From the NCBI RefSeq assembly GCF_032854445.1, contig NC_088296.1, positions 3,993,246 through 4,057,245 on the forward strand: a stretch of DNA of 64,000 nt, in the 5' to 3' direction. The notes beneath the pieces are model-generated. The model made no database searches. It saw only the letters and a program-made list of their open reading frames with translations, and was not told the DNA's origin. The position numbers were made by a program, and so were the translations under genes. The stretch is from Liolophura sinensis. Taxonomy: Eukaryota > Mollusca > Polyplacophora > Chitonida > Chitonidae. Of this stretch, positions 12,036 through 24,006 are shown piece by piece; position 1 is the first letter of the stretch; each line of letters starts with the position of its first letter.

Positions 12036-14049
12036 GTTGGAGTCCCCCTAGGTAACAGAGTTAAGGCCTCCCTACCAAACGCAGAAGCAATCTCATGTAC
12101 AGGGACACATTTTCATAGAAAACGTTCACCAACAGCAGGAAGTTCTAAACGCCAAACCAACCAACCAAAACGTGCACTGACTTCGGGAGAGTATGGGAAA
12201 TGCCAAAACCATGCCCGATCAACATTACCTTGATCTTCACATGTTCTCATGCCTCCTCTACAAACTGGAGCTCACTGAAGTCCATGTCTTCTGGACATAC
12301 TGGGAACCTAGCTAGTGTAGATATGCTAAAAATATATGCCCTGACCTGAGAATATGTACAGACCTATGACAGTCACCCAGTGATACTTCAGTTTCTTACA
12401 TCATATGGAGGGCCTGTGATAGCCTTAATCTCTCTTCTTAAATTGTTCTGTCAAACAGTGCATTTTCACGAGCCAAAAAAAGGATCATTAAAAACTATTT
12501 TCAGTACTGAAAAAGCTGGGTATCATCTTACCATTCAAACAAACATCAAAACACCTTTTAAGTAGAATTCTCAGATCAGGCAAACTGAGAAACTTTCACA
12601 AAGTCATGGATGAAATTTTAAGTCGAATACAGTAATATACGGGACATTTGAAATTGAGTGTTTTCAACCTGATTTCTCCAAAACCCATTGTAGTACAAAA
12701 CAGATGGGCAAAACAAGAAGTGAAAAAGAGAAGAAATTGCTCAGAAGCAAATGAAAAGTTTCTCAGAGAAATTAATTTTGAGAAGACCTAAAAATTAAAT
12801 ACAGCAAACCTTCCTGGTGAAGGCTATACATAAAAAGAAGAAAAACTCAGTTGAGTGTGGTGACATTTTCTTACTGGGGATTTTTAGGGGAATTCCCTCA
12901 CAGAGCACTATTTAATTGCATTGATTGTTGCTTGGTGGGGCTCTTTGATATCCCATGCCTGACCCAAACTCATCAACTCTGTGGAGGCTTCCGAAGGGTG
13001 GATACATTGACTGCCAATATGCAATTCAACAAAATAAAGAGAAAAATATCTGCATTTTTTTTTTTTTTTTGCTTCTGGTATTAGTAATTTTTAAATTATT
13101 GCTTAAAAACTTGCCATGCCTGTGGCTAGAAAACTGCATGTGCAAACAACATTTATGGAAAGGTTAAAAAGCACAAGGACAAGGAAAAGGGAAACAAAAT
13201 GAATCTGCATTGAACCTGTACATGGAAGCAAGTTTCTGATTAAATTATTCAGTCATCAAATAACAAATCAGCCATCCAAACCTTATCTCTTGTGTTAGTC
13301 AGTTAATTATAAATGGATTAATTTGGACCTGACAGTATACTGACGGGGAACATGTACCCTGAGCATCAAACGGTGATGTCACTAGTCACTAACGGTGATC
13401 CGCATATCAAATTGCCATACTCCCACGCATGAACGCAGTTTTGCACACCTCTATCTGATAACTCCTTGCCTTACTAATCATAATAAATGAACATACTTCT
13501 TTATTTATATATTTGATCAGAAATGAAAAAAATATATATATATTTTTTTTTAAATTGAATCAGGTGCCGATTCAACGCAGCCAGTTTTCACTTGGTTAAA
13601 ATTCAAACCTTTACATGTATTTTTTGATCATACGCTTTCAAACTGGTAACAATCAGTTTTGTTAACTGAAAAGACATCTAAAGATTGAAGTAGGCATCAC
13701 AAAATAGGCCACTTAAAATTATGCATACATATACCTTCATTTAATTTTTAGATTTTTTTTGAAAAGAGTTAAAGGTGTTCAAACATTTGAATTCTTAGGT
13801 GGGTTTGATGGACCATACGATCAGAGTTTAGGAACTCTGAAGTGCTATGAAGTTTTTCCAACTCTCATCATGACAATGAATGTTGAAATAACTCTTGCTA
13901 CCCATAAGTAAGCGATTACTGAAATGATGCTCTCAAAACTTTCTTTTTTTTTCTGTGAACATCAGGAAAAAAGGTGATGTGACTTTGAAGTCTCCTTTCA
14001 GCCGTCATTTTAACAGAATACATACATCATCGAGGTTACCTTTGCTCTC
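12036..14049. other. Intron 5 sequence between two satellite arrays
   Basis: No exon, array or recognisable element was found. Two long homopolymer T tracts lie near 13057 and 13540. Confidence 0.45.
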
Positions 14050-15595
14050 CATGGCATGGTATTCATAGCCAACACATTTTGTTACCTAACAGCCAAGCAC
14101 CTAGGCATGATGTGGCTCTCTAGTGCCGGTACACTTTGTCACCTTACAGCCATACATGTAGGCATGATGTGGCTCTATATTGCCGGTACATTTTGTCAGC
14201 TTACAGCCAGGTATGTAGGCATGATGTGGCTCTCTAGTGCCGGTACATTTTGTCAGCTTACAGTCAGGCATGTACATGTAGGCATGATGTGGCTCTCTAG
14301 TGCTGGTACATTTTGTCACCTTACAGCCAGGTATGTACATGTAGGCATGATGTGGCTCTCTAGTGCCGGTACATTTTGTCAGCTTACAGCCACGCATGTA
14401 GGCATGATGTGGCCCTCTATTGCCGGTACATTTTGTCAGCTTACAGCCACGCATGTAGGCATTATGGGGCTCTCTAGTGTCGGTACATTTTGTCACCTTA
14501 CAGCCAGGTATGTACATGTAGGCATGATGTGGCTCTCTATTGCTAGTACATTTTGTCAGCTTACAGTCAGGCATGTAGGCATGATGTGGCTCTCTAGTGC
14601 CATTACATTTTGTCACCTTACAGCCAGGTATGTACATGTAGGCATGATGTGGCTCTCTGGTGCTGGTATATTTTGTCAGCTTACAGCCAGACATGTAGGC
14701 ATGATGTGGCTCTCTAGTGCTGGTACATTTTGTCACCTTACAGCCAGGTATGTACACGTAGGCATGATGGGGCTCTCTAGTGCCGGTACATTTTGTCACC
14801 TTACAGCCAGGTATGTACATGTAGGCATGATGGGGCTCTCTAGTGCCGGTACATTTTGTCACGGCTAGGCATGTAGGCATGATGTGGCTCTCTATTGCCG
14901 GTACACTTTGTCACCTTACAGCCATGCATGTAGGCATGATGTGGCTCTCTATTGCCGGTACACTTTGTCACCTTACAGCCATGCATGTAGGCATGATGTG
15001 GCTCTCTATTGCCGGTACACTTTGTCACCTTACAGCCATGCATGTAGGCATGATGTGGCTCTCTATTGCCGGTACACTTTGTCACCTTACAGCCATGCAT
15101 GTAGGCATGATGTGGCTCTCTGGTGCTGGTATATTTTGTCAGCTTACAGCCAGGCATGTAGGCATGATGGGGCTCTCTAGTGCTGGTACATTTTGTCAGC
15201 TTACAGCCAGGCATGTAGGCATGATGTGGCTCTCTAGTGCCAATACATCCAAAACTTTGTCAGCTTACAGCCAGGAATGTCAGCATGATGTGGCTCTCTA
15301 GTGCCGGTACATTTTGTCAGCTTACATCCAGGAATGTCAGCATGATGTGGCTCTCTATTGCCGGTACATTTTGTCAGCTTACAGCCAGGTATGTACATGT
15401 AGGCATGATGTGGCTCTCTAGTGCTGGTACATTTTGTCAGCTTACAGCCAGGAATGTCAGCATGATGTGGCTCTCTAGTGCCGGTACATTTTGTCACCTT
15501 ACAGCCAGGAATGTCAGCATGATGTGGCTCTCTAGTGCTGGTACATTTTGTCACCTTACAGCCACTCATGTAGGAATGATGTAGCTTTCTAGTGC
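14050..15595. repeat. 57/63-bp satellite array, about 26 units
   Basis: The unit begins gtaggcatgatgtggctctc, continues gccggtacattttgtca and ends cttacagccaggcat. Longer units add tgtaca. Both lengths are multiples of three, so frames stay open on both strands. Confidence 0.97.
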
Positions 15596-16149
15596 CTGTA
15601 CAAAATTTTTCCTTTTCAGAGTCATTGGCTTTCACAGACCTTAAATTTCACGATTATCACGATATACAGTATGTCCTCATTCAGCTGAGACTGGAAATGC
15701 ACGATAACTAAACGTCAACAAAACCTTATAAGCACAGTGATATCACAATGAATTCAAGAGGAGCGAAGGAGGCTTTTCACTGGACAAGCCTGAAACATGG
15801 CAAAGACTTTTTGTACAAAATGATGATGTTTAAAACCATTTTTCCCTCTTACAAAAACTTAAAACGAAAATTTAACAGAATTAACCATAGTTTGTATAGT
15901 TCTTTCAATTAAGGTATAGGTTGTATAAATGTGTTCTTTTCTTTCAAGCACCAAATCAGCGGTGGGCCCATCACCTGCCACAGAATCACACTTCACAGGG
16001 ATGTCTCAGCCCTCTACACCATTTTGTAAAATCAAGCCAGATGATGAAACTATAAATTGATGAACTGAGAAAAGTATTCTGATGTGTGTCAATTTAAACA
16101 GTCATTTCTGAAAGCACAATATAATTGTACAATACTGGGAAAAAAAGTA

Positions 16150-16490
16150 ACTATATATATATATAACTCAGCAAACAATGTAGTTATACATGCATGCTAG
16201 AGAAACAGTGTAACTATATATGCTTGAGAAAACAGTGTAACTATATATGCTTGAGAAAACAGTGTAACTATATATGCTTGAGAAAACAGTGTAACTATAT
16301 TTGTTTAAGAAAACAAGTGTAATTACATATGTTTGAAAAACAGTGTAACTATATATATTTGAGAAAACAGTGTAACTCTACATGCTTCAGAAAACAGTGT
16401 AACTCTACATGCTTGAGAAAACAGTGTAACTCTACATGCTTCAGAAAACAGTGTAACTCTAGAGAAAACAGTGTAGCCATATATGCCTGA
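16150..16490. repeat. 27-bp minisatellite
   Basis: About a dozen units of gagaaaacagtgtaactat followed by atatgctt. Confidence 0.9.
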
Positions 16491-16705
16491 GCAACAGAGT
16501 AATCACGCATGGAAAAGCTAGAAGTATCTACATGGTAATTCACCATATCATATCTTACAGAATACATATGGGTTAAAATGTCAAAATAAAGCCCGGTCAA
16601 CAGAGTTGTGTCCCTTTATTGGGTGAAGGGCTGCATTGTTCCAATTCCGCGAGAGCGTACACTACAACAGGGTGAGGGAGTGTACAACACAAAAATGAAA
16701 TCTGG

Positions 16706-16972
16706 GTCTCCATGGGTGAGGTGGTTAAAAAGCCAGTGCAATGACTTATGAACCTTTCACAAATGCAGTCGCTGTGAGTTCAACTCCAGCTCATGCTAGC
16801 TTCCTCTTAGGCCAAAGGTGGGAAGGTCTGCTAGCAACCTGCGAATGGTCATGGGTTTCCCCCTGACTCTGCTCGGTTTCCTCCCACCACAAGTTGGTTT
16901 CTGTCACGTACGTGAAATATTCTTGAGTACGGCGTAAAACACCAATGATATAAATCAAATAAATGAAAGATG
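16706..16972 (+). repeat. SINE-A, near full-length tRNA-derived SINE
   Basis: The most complete copy. The head gggtgaggtggttaaa resembles a Pol III A box region and gtgagttcaactcc is B-box-like. The body follows with gcgaatggtcatgggt, cctcccacc and gtgaaatattcttgag, and the end is an ATAAA-type tail (ataaatcaaataaatga). This gives the orientation used for all other copies. Confidence 0.85.
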
Positions 16973-16993
16973 AAATGGCCTACACATACTTAC

Positions 16994-17074
16994 TTTGCTA
17001 TGGATTGCATTGATATAGGGTTTGTGACCACAGTTTAGTGATAGTAACCGCACCACGTCAGCTTCTGCTAATGT
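16994..17074 (-). CDS. Large minus-strand gene, exon 5 (27 codons)
   Basis: A short in-phase exon with acceptor gttttgtttttcag|ACA and donor AGCAAA|gtaagta, both close to consensus. It encodes TLAEADVVRLLSLNCGHKPY followed by INAIHSK. Read after exon 4 it completes the motif ELAKTLAEADVVRLL, an amphipathic helix as expected in an armadillo-type repeat. Phase 0 at both ends makes it skippable without a frameshift, so a cassette exon is possible. Confidence 0.86.
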
Positions 17075-17576
17075 CTGAAAAACAAAACCAACAAGCAAAT
17101 TCAAGATAACTTGAATGTATAGCCCGAGCCAAATATGCAAAACTTATGCAGGATCAAGCTGGTTTTGTTTTTTTTTCTGTTTTTGTGTGTGTTAGGGGGG
17201 GGGGGGGGTGTGAACAAATTATATCAAAACTGCACAACATTTGACGCAGTTAATGCATTGAAGCCAATGGTCAACTAGAATCAAAGAAATCATTAAATAT
17301 GCATAACTTATGCATCACATCCAGCTGACTTTAAAAATTTAATCTGTGTTTACACAAAAAAAATTAATAATTTTATAAAAACTAACCAACATTTGAAGGA
17401 GTCAATGATCAGAGAGCAAAATGAGACACACAGAAAGACCTTAATTAATATCCCCTCACTTCTCTCAGCCTAGATGAGTGAAATAATTATAACATATTCC
17501 CTAAAAGGCAGTTAAATGCAGTAATTAACCATTAACATTGTGGCTTGCCTGGAAAAAATAAAATGGTTTATGTTTG

Positions 17577-18177
17577 CAACGGTAATGAGGCAACTTACCT
17601 GGTTAAGGTACTGAAGCAACTTACCTGGTAAAGGTAATGAGGCAACTTACCTGGTTAAGGTAATGAAGCAACTTACCTGGCTAAGGTAATGAGGCCACTT
17701 ACCTGGTTAAGGTAATGGGGCAGATTATTTGGCTAAAGCAATGAATCAGTTCACCTGGCTAAGGCAATGAGACAAATTTACCTGGCTGAGGTAATGAGGT
17801 AAATTACCTGGCTCAGGTAAATGAGGGAACTTACCTGGTTAACAAAATGAGGCAGCTTACCTGGTTAAGGTAAATGAGGGAACTTACCTAGTTAAGACAA
17901 TGACGCAGCTTAACTACCTGGCTGATGTAATGAGGCAGCTTACCTGATTCAGACAATGACGCAGCTTACCTGACCTAAGCAATGAGGTTCACTACCTGGC
18001 TAATATAATAAGGCAGCTTTCCTGGCTACTATAATGAGGTAGCTTACCTGGGTATGACAATGAGGCAACTTACCTGACTATGACAATGAGGCAACTTACC
18101 TGGCTATGACAATGAGGCAACTTACCTGGCTAAGAAAATAAGTCAACTTACCTGGCTAAGACAATGAGAGAGCTTAC
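17577..18177 (-). repeat. 26-bp minisatellite that starts at the exon 4 splice donor
   Basis: Read on the minus strand there are 23 units of the type gtaagttgcctcattgtctt followed by agccag. The first unit begins exactly at the GT of the exon 4 donor. Most junctions read CAG|GTAAGT or CAG|GTAAGC. Confidence 0.95.
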
Positions 18178-18308
18178 CTTTGCTAATTCGGCACTGGCAT
18201 CGGAGAAATTCCACATCGTGTTGTAAGCATAATACGTAGGGAACCAAATATCATCATTTTTGAAAATACCCATTGTGTTTAATGTTTTTAACATTTTCAC
18301 TGATGTTT
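18178..18308 (-). CDS. Large minus-strand gene, exon 4 (helical repeat region)
   Basis: The acceptor is tttttctcgcag|AA and the donor GCAAAG|gtaagc. The exon contributes 43 codons after completing the split codon: ETSVKMLKTLNTMGIFKNDD, then a WFPTYYAYNTMWNFSD segment and ASAELAK. The pattern of Leu/Met/Ile with aromatic residues fits packed helices of an ARM-like solenoid. The donor is remarkable because its intronic bases form the first unit of a 26-bp minisatellite of 23 copies, most carrying a similar donor. Confidence 0.88.
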
Positions 18309-19830
18309 CTGCGAGAAAAAAAGAAAATAAAAATTTTTTTTAAACATTTCATCTAAGAATAGTGATGACCACCAGGCAAGGGGAATAACTCTGAACAACA
18401 TTCCTTACTACAGCGGAACCTCTGTGAACCAACAGCATATAGGACAGGACAAGTATCTCAGTTCAGACAAGAAGTTGGTTTGCTAAACATGGACATGTAC
18501 AACAATAACAACAAGACAAAAGTGTATTGTACATGATATATATACAGTCTTTAATTATGTTTTGAAAACAGTACGCTGGTGCATAAAGAGAAGTAAGATG
18601 ATCCTGCATGGGCTAATGAAATGTTTCGTCTTAAATAAGTTGAAGTCAAAAAAAAAAAACTTCAACTTTGTAGTACATGTTCATTTGTTACTTCTAATCC
18701 ATTTGCTGCATGAACCAGAGATTCTGGCTGGAAATGCCATGAGCAAAGATGACATTGTTTCATGTGGCAGGAAACTGATTTCCAGAGCAAACATGGCACA
18801 ATTGTACAAATCAAGAACGCTTTAGGCAAACAAGCATAGATTAACTCTACCTGTTAGCTGGAACAAAAAACTGAAGTCATACATATAAATGTCTGAAGAC
18901 TGATTATTTGTTCATCAATGCTGAAATCTACCAGATCAGAGTTATAATTAACATTTTTTGATGGGAAATAGGGCGTAAGTTCCCAGTTGGAAATCCACAA
19001 ATTGTCTGTCCAAGGACGGGGGTTTTGTACACTAATGCCTGTTTGTACACGTACTCTACAAACTGAGGTAGTTTTCACCAGGCTGTGTCTACCAAAAAGC
19101 TCGCCCATCACTGACTAAGAGAACTATTTTTCACTAGGGCAATAAAACCTTATCAAAACAAGAAAAGAAAAGTAAATCTCTATGTTGTCATTAATTTGGC
19201 TGGTGCTTACACAATGGCCATCTGTTTTAGGGGTGGAAAAAGCTAGAGTGAAAGGAGTAAACCAGATACCCACATCATATTGGCTGAAGAGAAAGTGGCC
19301 TTTTAACGAATGCATGTTCGCGGAAATGGCCACACAAGCTTTGCCGACCACTTCCTGTCACAAAGGGGCCATCTCACACTCTCTTGGTTTGTTCTCTGTA
19401 CATGTGTGTACGAGGTTCCAGCAGGAAGGGGTCAGTAATGGTCCATCTCCCAACACCCTTAACTTCTCCTGCTGGTTTGGACAGCACATTGAGTTTGTTG
19501 TTACTTTAGTATGTATATGTGTGAATGTATGCAGTTTCACTTTTCAAACTACATGATGCTTTGCCTTGTTTCAAATATTGATGTATTTTTTGAATGGACT
19601 CTGAAGTACTTTGCTTTATATTGTTTTCTCTGTGAAAGCCTCAGGGAAAAACAGTTTCAATGTAAACTGACTGAGCTACTTTCGATCAATAAAGATATTA
19701 TTATATACATGTATTACTATAACAGTGAGAGCATAGGAATCCACAAATTCCTTGTCCAAGGTCAGGATTGAACCGGCACCTTCAAAACTGCTACAAAATA
19801 GAAATAGAAATAAATAATTATTATATGTAC
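18309..19830. other. Intron 3
   Basis: Non-coding. Phrases such as aatccacaaattccttgtcc near 19738, ccacaaattgtctgtccaag near 18995 and gatccacaaattcctgtcc near 5930 recur, so an additional short dispersed repeat is present. Confidence 0.4.
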
Positions 19831-19981
19831 CTCCATATCCCTCCTTACACATCAAGTCTCCGATCTGTTCCCGGAATTTCAGCTGTTTCCAGTAAAAGTC
19901 GCCGAGAGCTTTCTGAATCTGCATCCCTTCACCACGGTGATACTCCTCCAAGTCTCTCAGCTGATGAACCAATCCCTTCAC
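19831..19981 (-). CDS. Large minus-strand gene, exon 3 (amphipathic helical segment)
   Basis: The acceptor is ttgttacag|GTG and the donor GGAG|gtacat. The exon gives 50 codons plus one base. It starts VKGLVHQLRDLEEYHRGEG and continues through KALGDFYWKQLKFREQIGDL to a GYG end. Charged and hydrophobic residues alternate as in a long helix or short coiled coil, which begins with PLEEILEQ at the end of exon 2. No enzyme motif is visible. Phase 0 in and phase 1 out agree with both neighbours. Codon content and the absence of stops support it as real coding sequence. Confidence 0.85.
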
Positions 19982-20989
19982 CTGTAACAAACAGACCAAA
20001 TTGTTACAAGGAATCTCATACTATATCTGAATATAATAATCACACCCAAAGATAACGAAACAGAAGAGAGAACCTAAAACAGAAACTGTAGATAAGCTAC
20101 AAACAAATCAGATGAAAATATACTACACATCGCAAAGTTTCAAAATGGATAACAACTTCAGATTTATTTCTTGCAAAGTTTCGATGCACATTCTAACATC
20201 ACTATCAAGCACGTGAAGATACAATCAAAAATTTTACATCAAATATATGAAGTGCAGAGAAATTCAAAGAAAAAAAAAAAACAATATTACATCTACACCT
20301 ATTACGTGGCTAGACATCAACTTCCATACGCCTCTTCAAAAACTTATATATACTACACCTGCATGTGCATACAAACAATCACTTCAAACATCTTTAAATA
20401 TAAGTCTACTTAATTTGTACCGAGAACTCCCTTTTTGTGTTAAGGAGTCACACATTTAATGCACCAATCAAAAACTTCAAAGAGGCTATACGAGATATGA
20501 CTGGCCAAAAAAAAAGATCCATATTTGCTAATCAATACTGTGATTTATAAAGCTCAAATTATAGCCTTTCTGAAAATATCAGAATGATTCTAACGTTTGA
20601 AAGGTCATGGAGCAACCTGCAATATGTAGTTTATGAACTTTAAATATTACAAATTTCAATTGTTATACACATACAGATCAGGATGATGATTTCAGACTGG
20701 TAATTAATCCACCTATTCAAAAAAGATAGGATAAAAAACAAAAAATGCACTCTCCCCTCTGTGGAGCTAGCTACAAGGGTCCTTAAATTGCTCTAAAGTT
20801 TTAGTTGATGAAAAATCTTCCTGAACTGTTGACACTTAAGTATACATGAAAAGGTACATATACTATAGAATGAAGTGTATGGTTTTAAGATACATGCAAG
20901 CAAAAAAAAATTAGAAAACATTTTTTTCCCCTCTTTTTTTGAGCCGTATTTTACATGTGTTAATGAACCCTTTATGTTATGCACATTTT

Positions 20990-21105
20990 TCGTCAATGGA
21001 TGAAAGTACTTGGCAATGACATCATCAATGTCATCATCAACATCATCAATGACATCATCCATGACATCAGCAATGACATCATCAGTGACATCATCAGTGA
21101 CATCA
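20990..21105. repeat. (GACATCATC)n-type short repeat in intron 2
   Basis: Runs of atgacatcatc and caacatcatc. Asp/Ile-rich or Ser-rich frames arise from it and are not evidence of coding. Confidence 0.85.
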
Positions 21106-21499
21106 TACAAGGAAAGCAGGACCAGCTCAGCGCTCTCAATTCAAGCTCTACCCCAAACAAACACTACTGATATCACCATGTACAGCAGGCTTCCTAATTT
21201 CTGGACTGACCCCTGGAGCCTAATGGAAAACTGTAGTATAAAGCCATGTTTATCCTCCAACAAGAAAGCTGAGAAGTTTTTTGGTCACTGTTTCCTCTAA
21301 GCTGTAACCTGCAACACTGTTTCTCTGAGGACAGTTTAAACTTGCTGACCCGAACATTCCCTAATATGCTACACATCAAACTACAGACCAGATTTTGCTA
21401 TTGCAATCAAACCAAATTTAATTTTTTTCACACAATCTCTGGTATATCCTCTATATTAGTTCTTTGACTTTAATATTTAACTGTACAGAAATAACCCAC

Positions 21500-21959
21500 C
21501 TGTTCTAAAATTTCTTCCAGAGGTGCTTCTTTGGGTGAGTCATTGTCCAAACTCTTGCCATTGGTCAGCTTCCCATTTGACAACGAGTTCTGTTTTGGAG
21601 GTAGCACAGAGGTAAGGGCATTTGCGGGTGAGTTTTTGGGCGGGGCCCCGAGTGAAGATGTGCCCTGGGAAGCGTAGACGACTCCTGAGTCTTGTGGGAT
21701 AAGTGGCCGGAGCGGGGCAGCGTGGAAGTGTCAGTGGCGCCTTTGGAAGAAGAATGACCAGACCTGGGAAGAGTGGAAGAGTCGCCCGCTCTGTGGGAGG
21801 ACGATGACCCATGTGTACCCCCATGAGGGCCCCCATGTGACCCTCCATGTGACCCCCCAGTGCTGCCCCAGTGGCCTCCGCGGGAACCCATACCCGAATC
21901 TGCGTTCTCCATAGTGGTGATGGCACTCAGAGGAGATTCCTGCAGGCTCATAGGCCCAT
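21500..21959 (-). CDS. Large minus-strand gene, exon 2, with an internal frame break
   Basis: The acceptor is ttctgttctacag|AT and the donor is GAACAG|gtgggt. Entering in the frame set by exon 1 gives DGPMSLQESPLS, then a Ser/Gly/His-rich stretch with GGSHGG repeats and three spaced TLPR motifs, then a stop 24 codons after the last TLPR. The frame needed to leave the exon into exon 3 is different: it reads PPKNSPANAL, SLSNGKLTNGKSLDND and PLEEILEQ. The exon is 460 bp, one base short of a length that would keep frame. The break maps to about 21600-21660, which holds runs of four G, four C and five A. An assembly error, a natural frameshift allele or a wrong exon model could each explain it. 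The linker is probably disordered. Confidence 0.68.
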
Positions 21960-21982
21960 CTGTAGAACAGAACAGAGGGGGA

Positions 21983-22105
21983 CAAAGTTATTAGGTGTGT
22001 GAACATATAATGCGACTTCTTGTACCAGGGCGAGTCTATGCTGCCAAAGCTCTGCCGCCACAAAAAGTATCGTGCTGAAGACACCAGACATGACACCAAA
22101 CCTGT
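21983..22105. repeat. SINE-B fragment, next to the exon 2 acceptor
   Basis: It shares attaggtgtgtg, acatata and cttcttgt with the longer copy at 30716-30965, then diverges. It begins only about 22 bases upstream (in the gene's direction) of the exon 2 splice acceptor. Confidence 0.6.
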
Positions 22106-22871
22106 ACATATTAAAATTAAAAGTTTATAACAGTTATACATACTAATTTGCATGGATCAAAAGTAATACAGAGATAGTTTAAATTTGGCACCCAATACAG
22201 AGACACTGAAAATTCACGTCCTCACCATTTGGTGAGATATATCCCAAGTTGACTCATCAAGTCCAAGATCAGCTGACTAGAAATCTACACCAAACACTCT
22301 GATTTTCAACAACAACAAAAAAATTAGCGGTAATATACATGCAGCTCTAAAAGTCGCTTTGTCTGTATGCCCATTGTGGTTTTACATGCTGCTCTTTAAC
22401 ATGAGTGATTCAACTTAATGAGAGGACACTCCATGTACAACACAAAACCTTACAAGGTCAACAATTTTGTAGGACATACCAGAGCTACATGTATATCAAT
22501 AAGAATTAATTTCCACTTCTTTTTAACACCAAGCCACAGCTAATTCTTAACATGGCATTCTGGTTAAGTCTTCGTTTAAAGCATTTTCAAAGGAAATGAC
22601 CTTTTGAACTTAAAACACCAAAACTAGATTAATTCATCAAACTGGCAAACCTTGAAGGTTAAATGCACATTCAATTATCTTATTCACGGGCTTTTTCATC
22701 AAACTCAACAAGAATTTAAAATACAAACGCACAATTTTATATGTAATATTGCATGATTTTATTAAATGTTCCCACAAAATGCATGTAAAAGTGTTAACAG
22801 ACTCTGGCATATATATATATATAGACCTGAACTGCACTGCATCAAATTTGTTTCTTTGCTTGAGTGGTGCA

Positions 22872-23040
22872 CTCTACAGATAATGTGTGAGCGAGTGGAG
22901 TGAGTGCTTGGGGTTTTAACATCGTACTTAACAATTTTTCAGTCATATGACGACTACAGATAATGTGTGAGCGAGTGAGTGAGTGCTTGGGGTTTAACAT
23001 CGTACTTAACAATTTTTCAGTCATATGACGACTACAGGTA
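22872..23040. repeat. SINE-B end piece, present twice in tandem
   Basis: Two direct copies of about 80 bp share gataatgtgtgagcgagtg, gtgcttggggtt, aacatcgtacttaac and tcagtcatatgacgac. The first copy has a few extra bases. Confidence 0.7.
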
Positions 23041-23072
23041 ATGTTCCTGCTATGATGGTGATCAGTATTAAA

Positions 23073-23300
23073 GTTTATTTGTATTTTATTTCATTGGTGC
23101 TTATGCTGTCCTCAAGATTATTTCACTTATACAACGGCGACCAGCATTATGGTGGGGCGGAAACAGGTAGAACCCAGGGGAAACCCATGACCGTCTGCAG
23201 GTTGCTGGCAGACCTTCTTCCCACATACAGCCGGAGAGCAAGCCAACATGAGGTGTACTTAAGCTCACATGGACTGCATTGGTGAGAGGCTCAAGGGAGT
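23073..23300 (-). repeat. SINE-A, long copy, minus orientation
   Basis: It spans the tail (ttcattggtgcttatgctg), the core (ccagcattatggtgggg, caggttgctggcagacc) and part of the head (gcattggtgagaggctc). Confidence 0.85.
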
Positions 23301-23494
23301 GTATGTGCAAAACAGTTTCCCATCCCAAAACTCAGCCCTTTGTAAATTCACACACACGTGCTGCTGCAGTGAACCCAAAAACCTAATGTAGAATGAATGA
23401 ACAATTACAAGCAAGTAGGTATAATTCCACCAAGTAAAAAGCTGCCTAAATGGTAGCAGTTGAATGCACAATCCTCACTAAAACAACATTTATT

Positions 23495-23690
23495 TCTTCG
23501 TTCATTGAATGTTTTTTATGGTGTCCCCCTGAATATTTCACTCATACTACGACAAGCCAACATTATGGTGGGATCTCAGAAACCAATCAAAGTCTGTTGC
23601 TCTTGGCAGGCTTTCAACACATAAGACAGACCATGTGGAAGCTGGACCGGAGCTCACAGCCACACCATGGTGAGATGCTCCAATATCCTT
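23495..23690 (-). repeat. Degraded SINE-A copy
   Basis: Similarity is patchy: gaatatttcactcatac, caacattatggtggga and the later ttggcaggctttc. It is older than its neighbours. Confidence 0.55.
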
Positions 23691-23794
23691 GTGCGGCGCC
23701 AGCTCACTGATCACTTGGCCACCAACTAAAACTACATGTATTCATTCTTCCAAAAGCTGTACATGTATATCACACATGGAGCATTTGTCTCTAT

Positions 23795-24006
23795 CTGGTG
23801 CAATAACCCAGAGGCCTCTTTCCAATGCAGTTACTGTTAATTCTGGTTCAACAGAATGATGACTTCCTGAAGATGGGTTGTCAGCAACCTGCAGATGGTT
23901 GTGGGTTTGACCTGGGCTCTGCCTGGCTTCCTCCCACCCTCCCATGTTAGTGAAATATTCTTGAGTATGGCATAAAAAAACCAATCAAAATAAATAAATA
24001 AATTTT
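23795..24006 (+). repeat. SINE-A, long copy
   Basis: It has a partial head, then gcaacctgcagatggttgtg, cctcccaccctcccatg and gtgaaatattcttgag, and ends in an ataaataaat tail. Confidence 0.82.

Noticed and set aside
14056-15635. Frames of 115-270 codons on both strands with HVGMMWLSSAGTF or REPHHAYM repeats
   Set aside because: Unit lengths of 57 and 63 bp keep all frames open; both strands are equally open and no splice or start context supports either.
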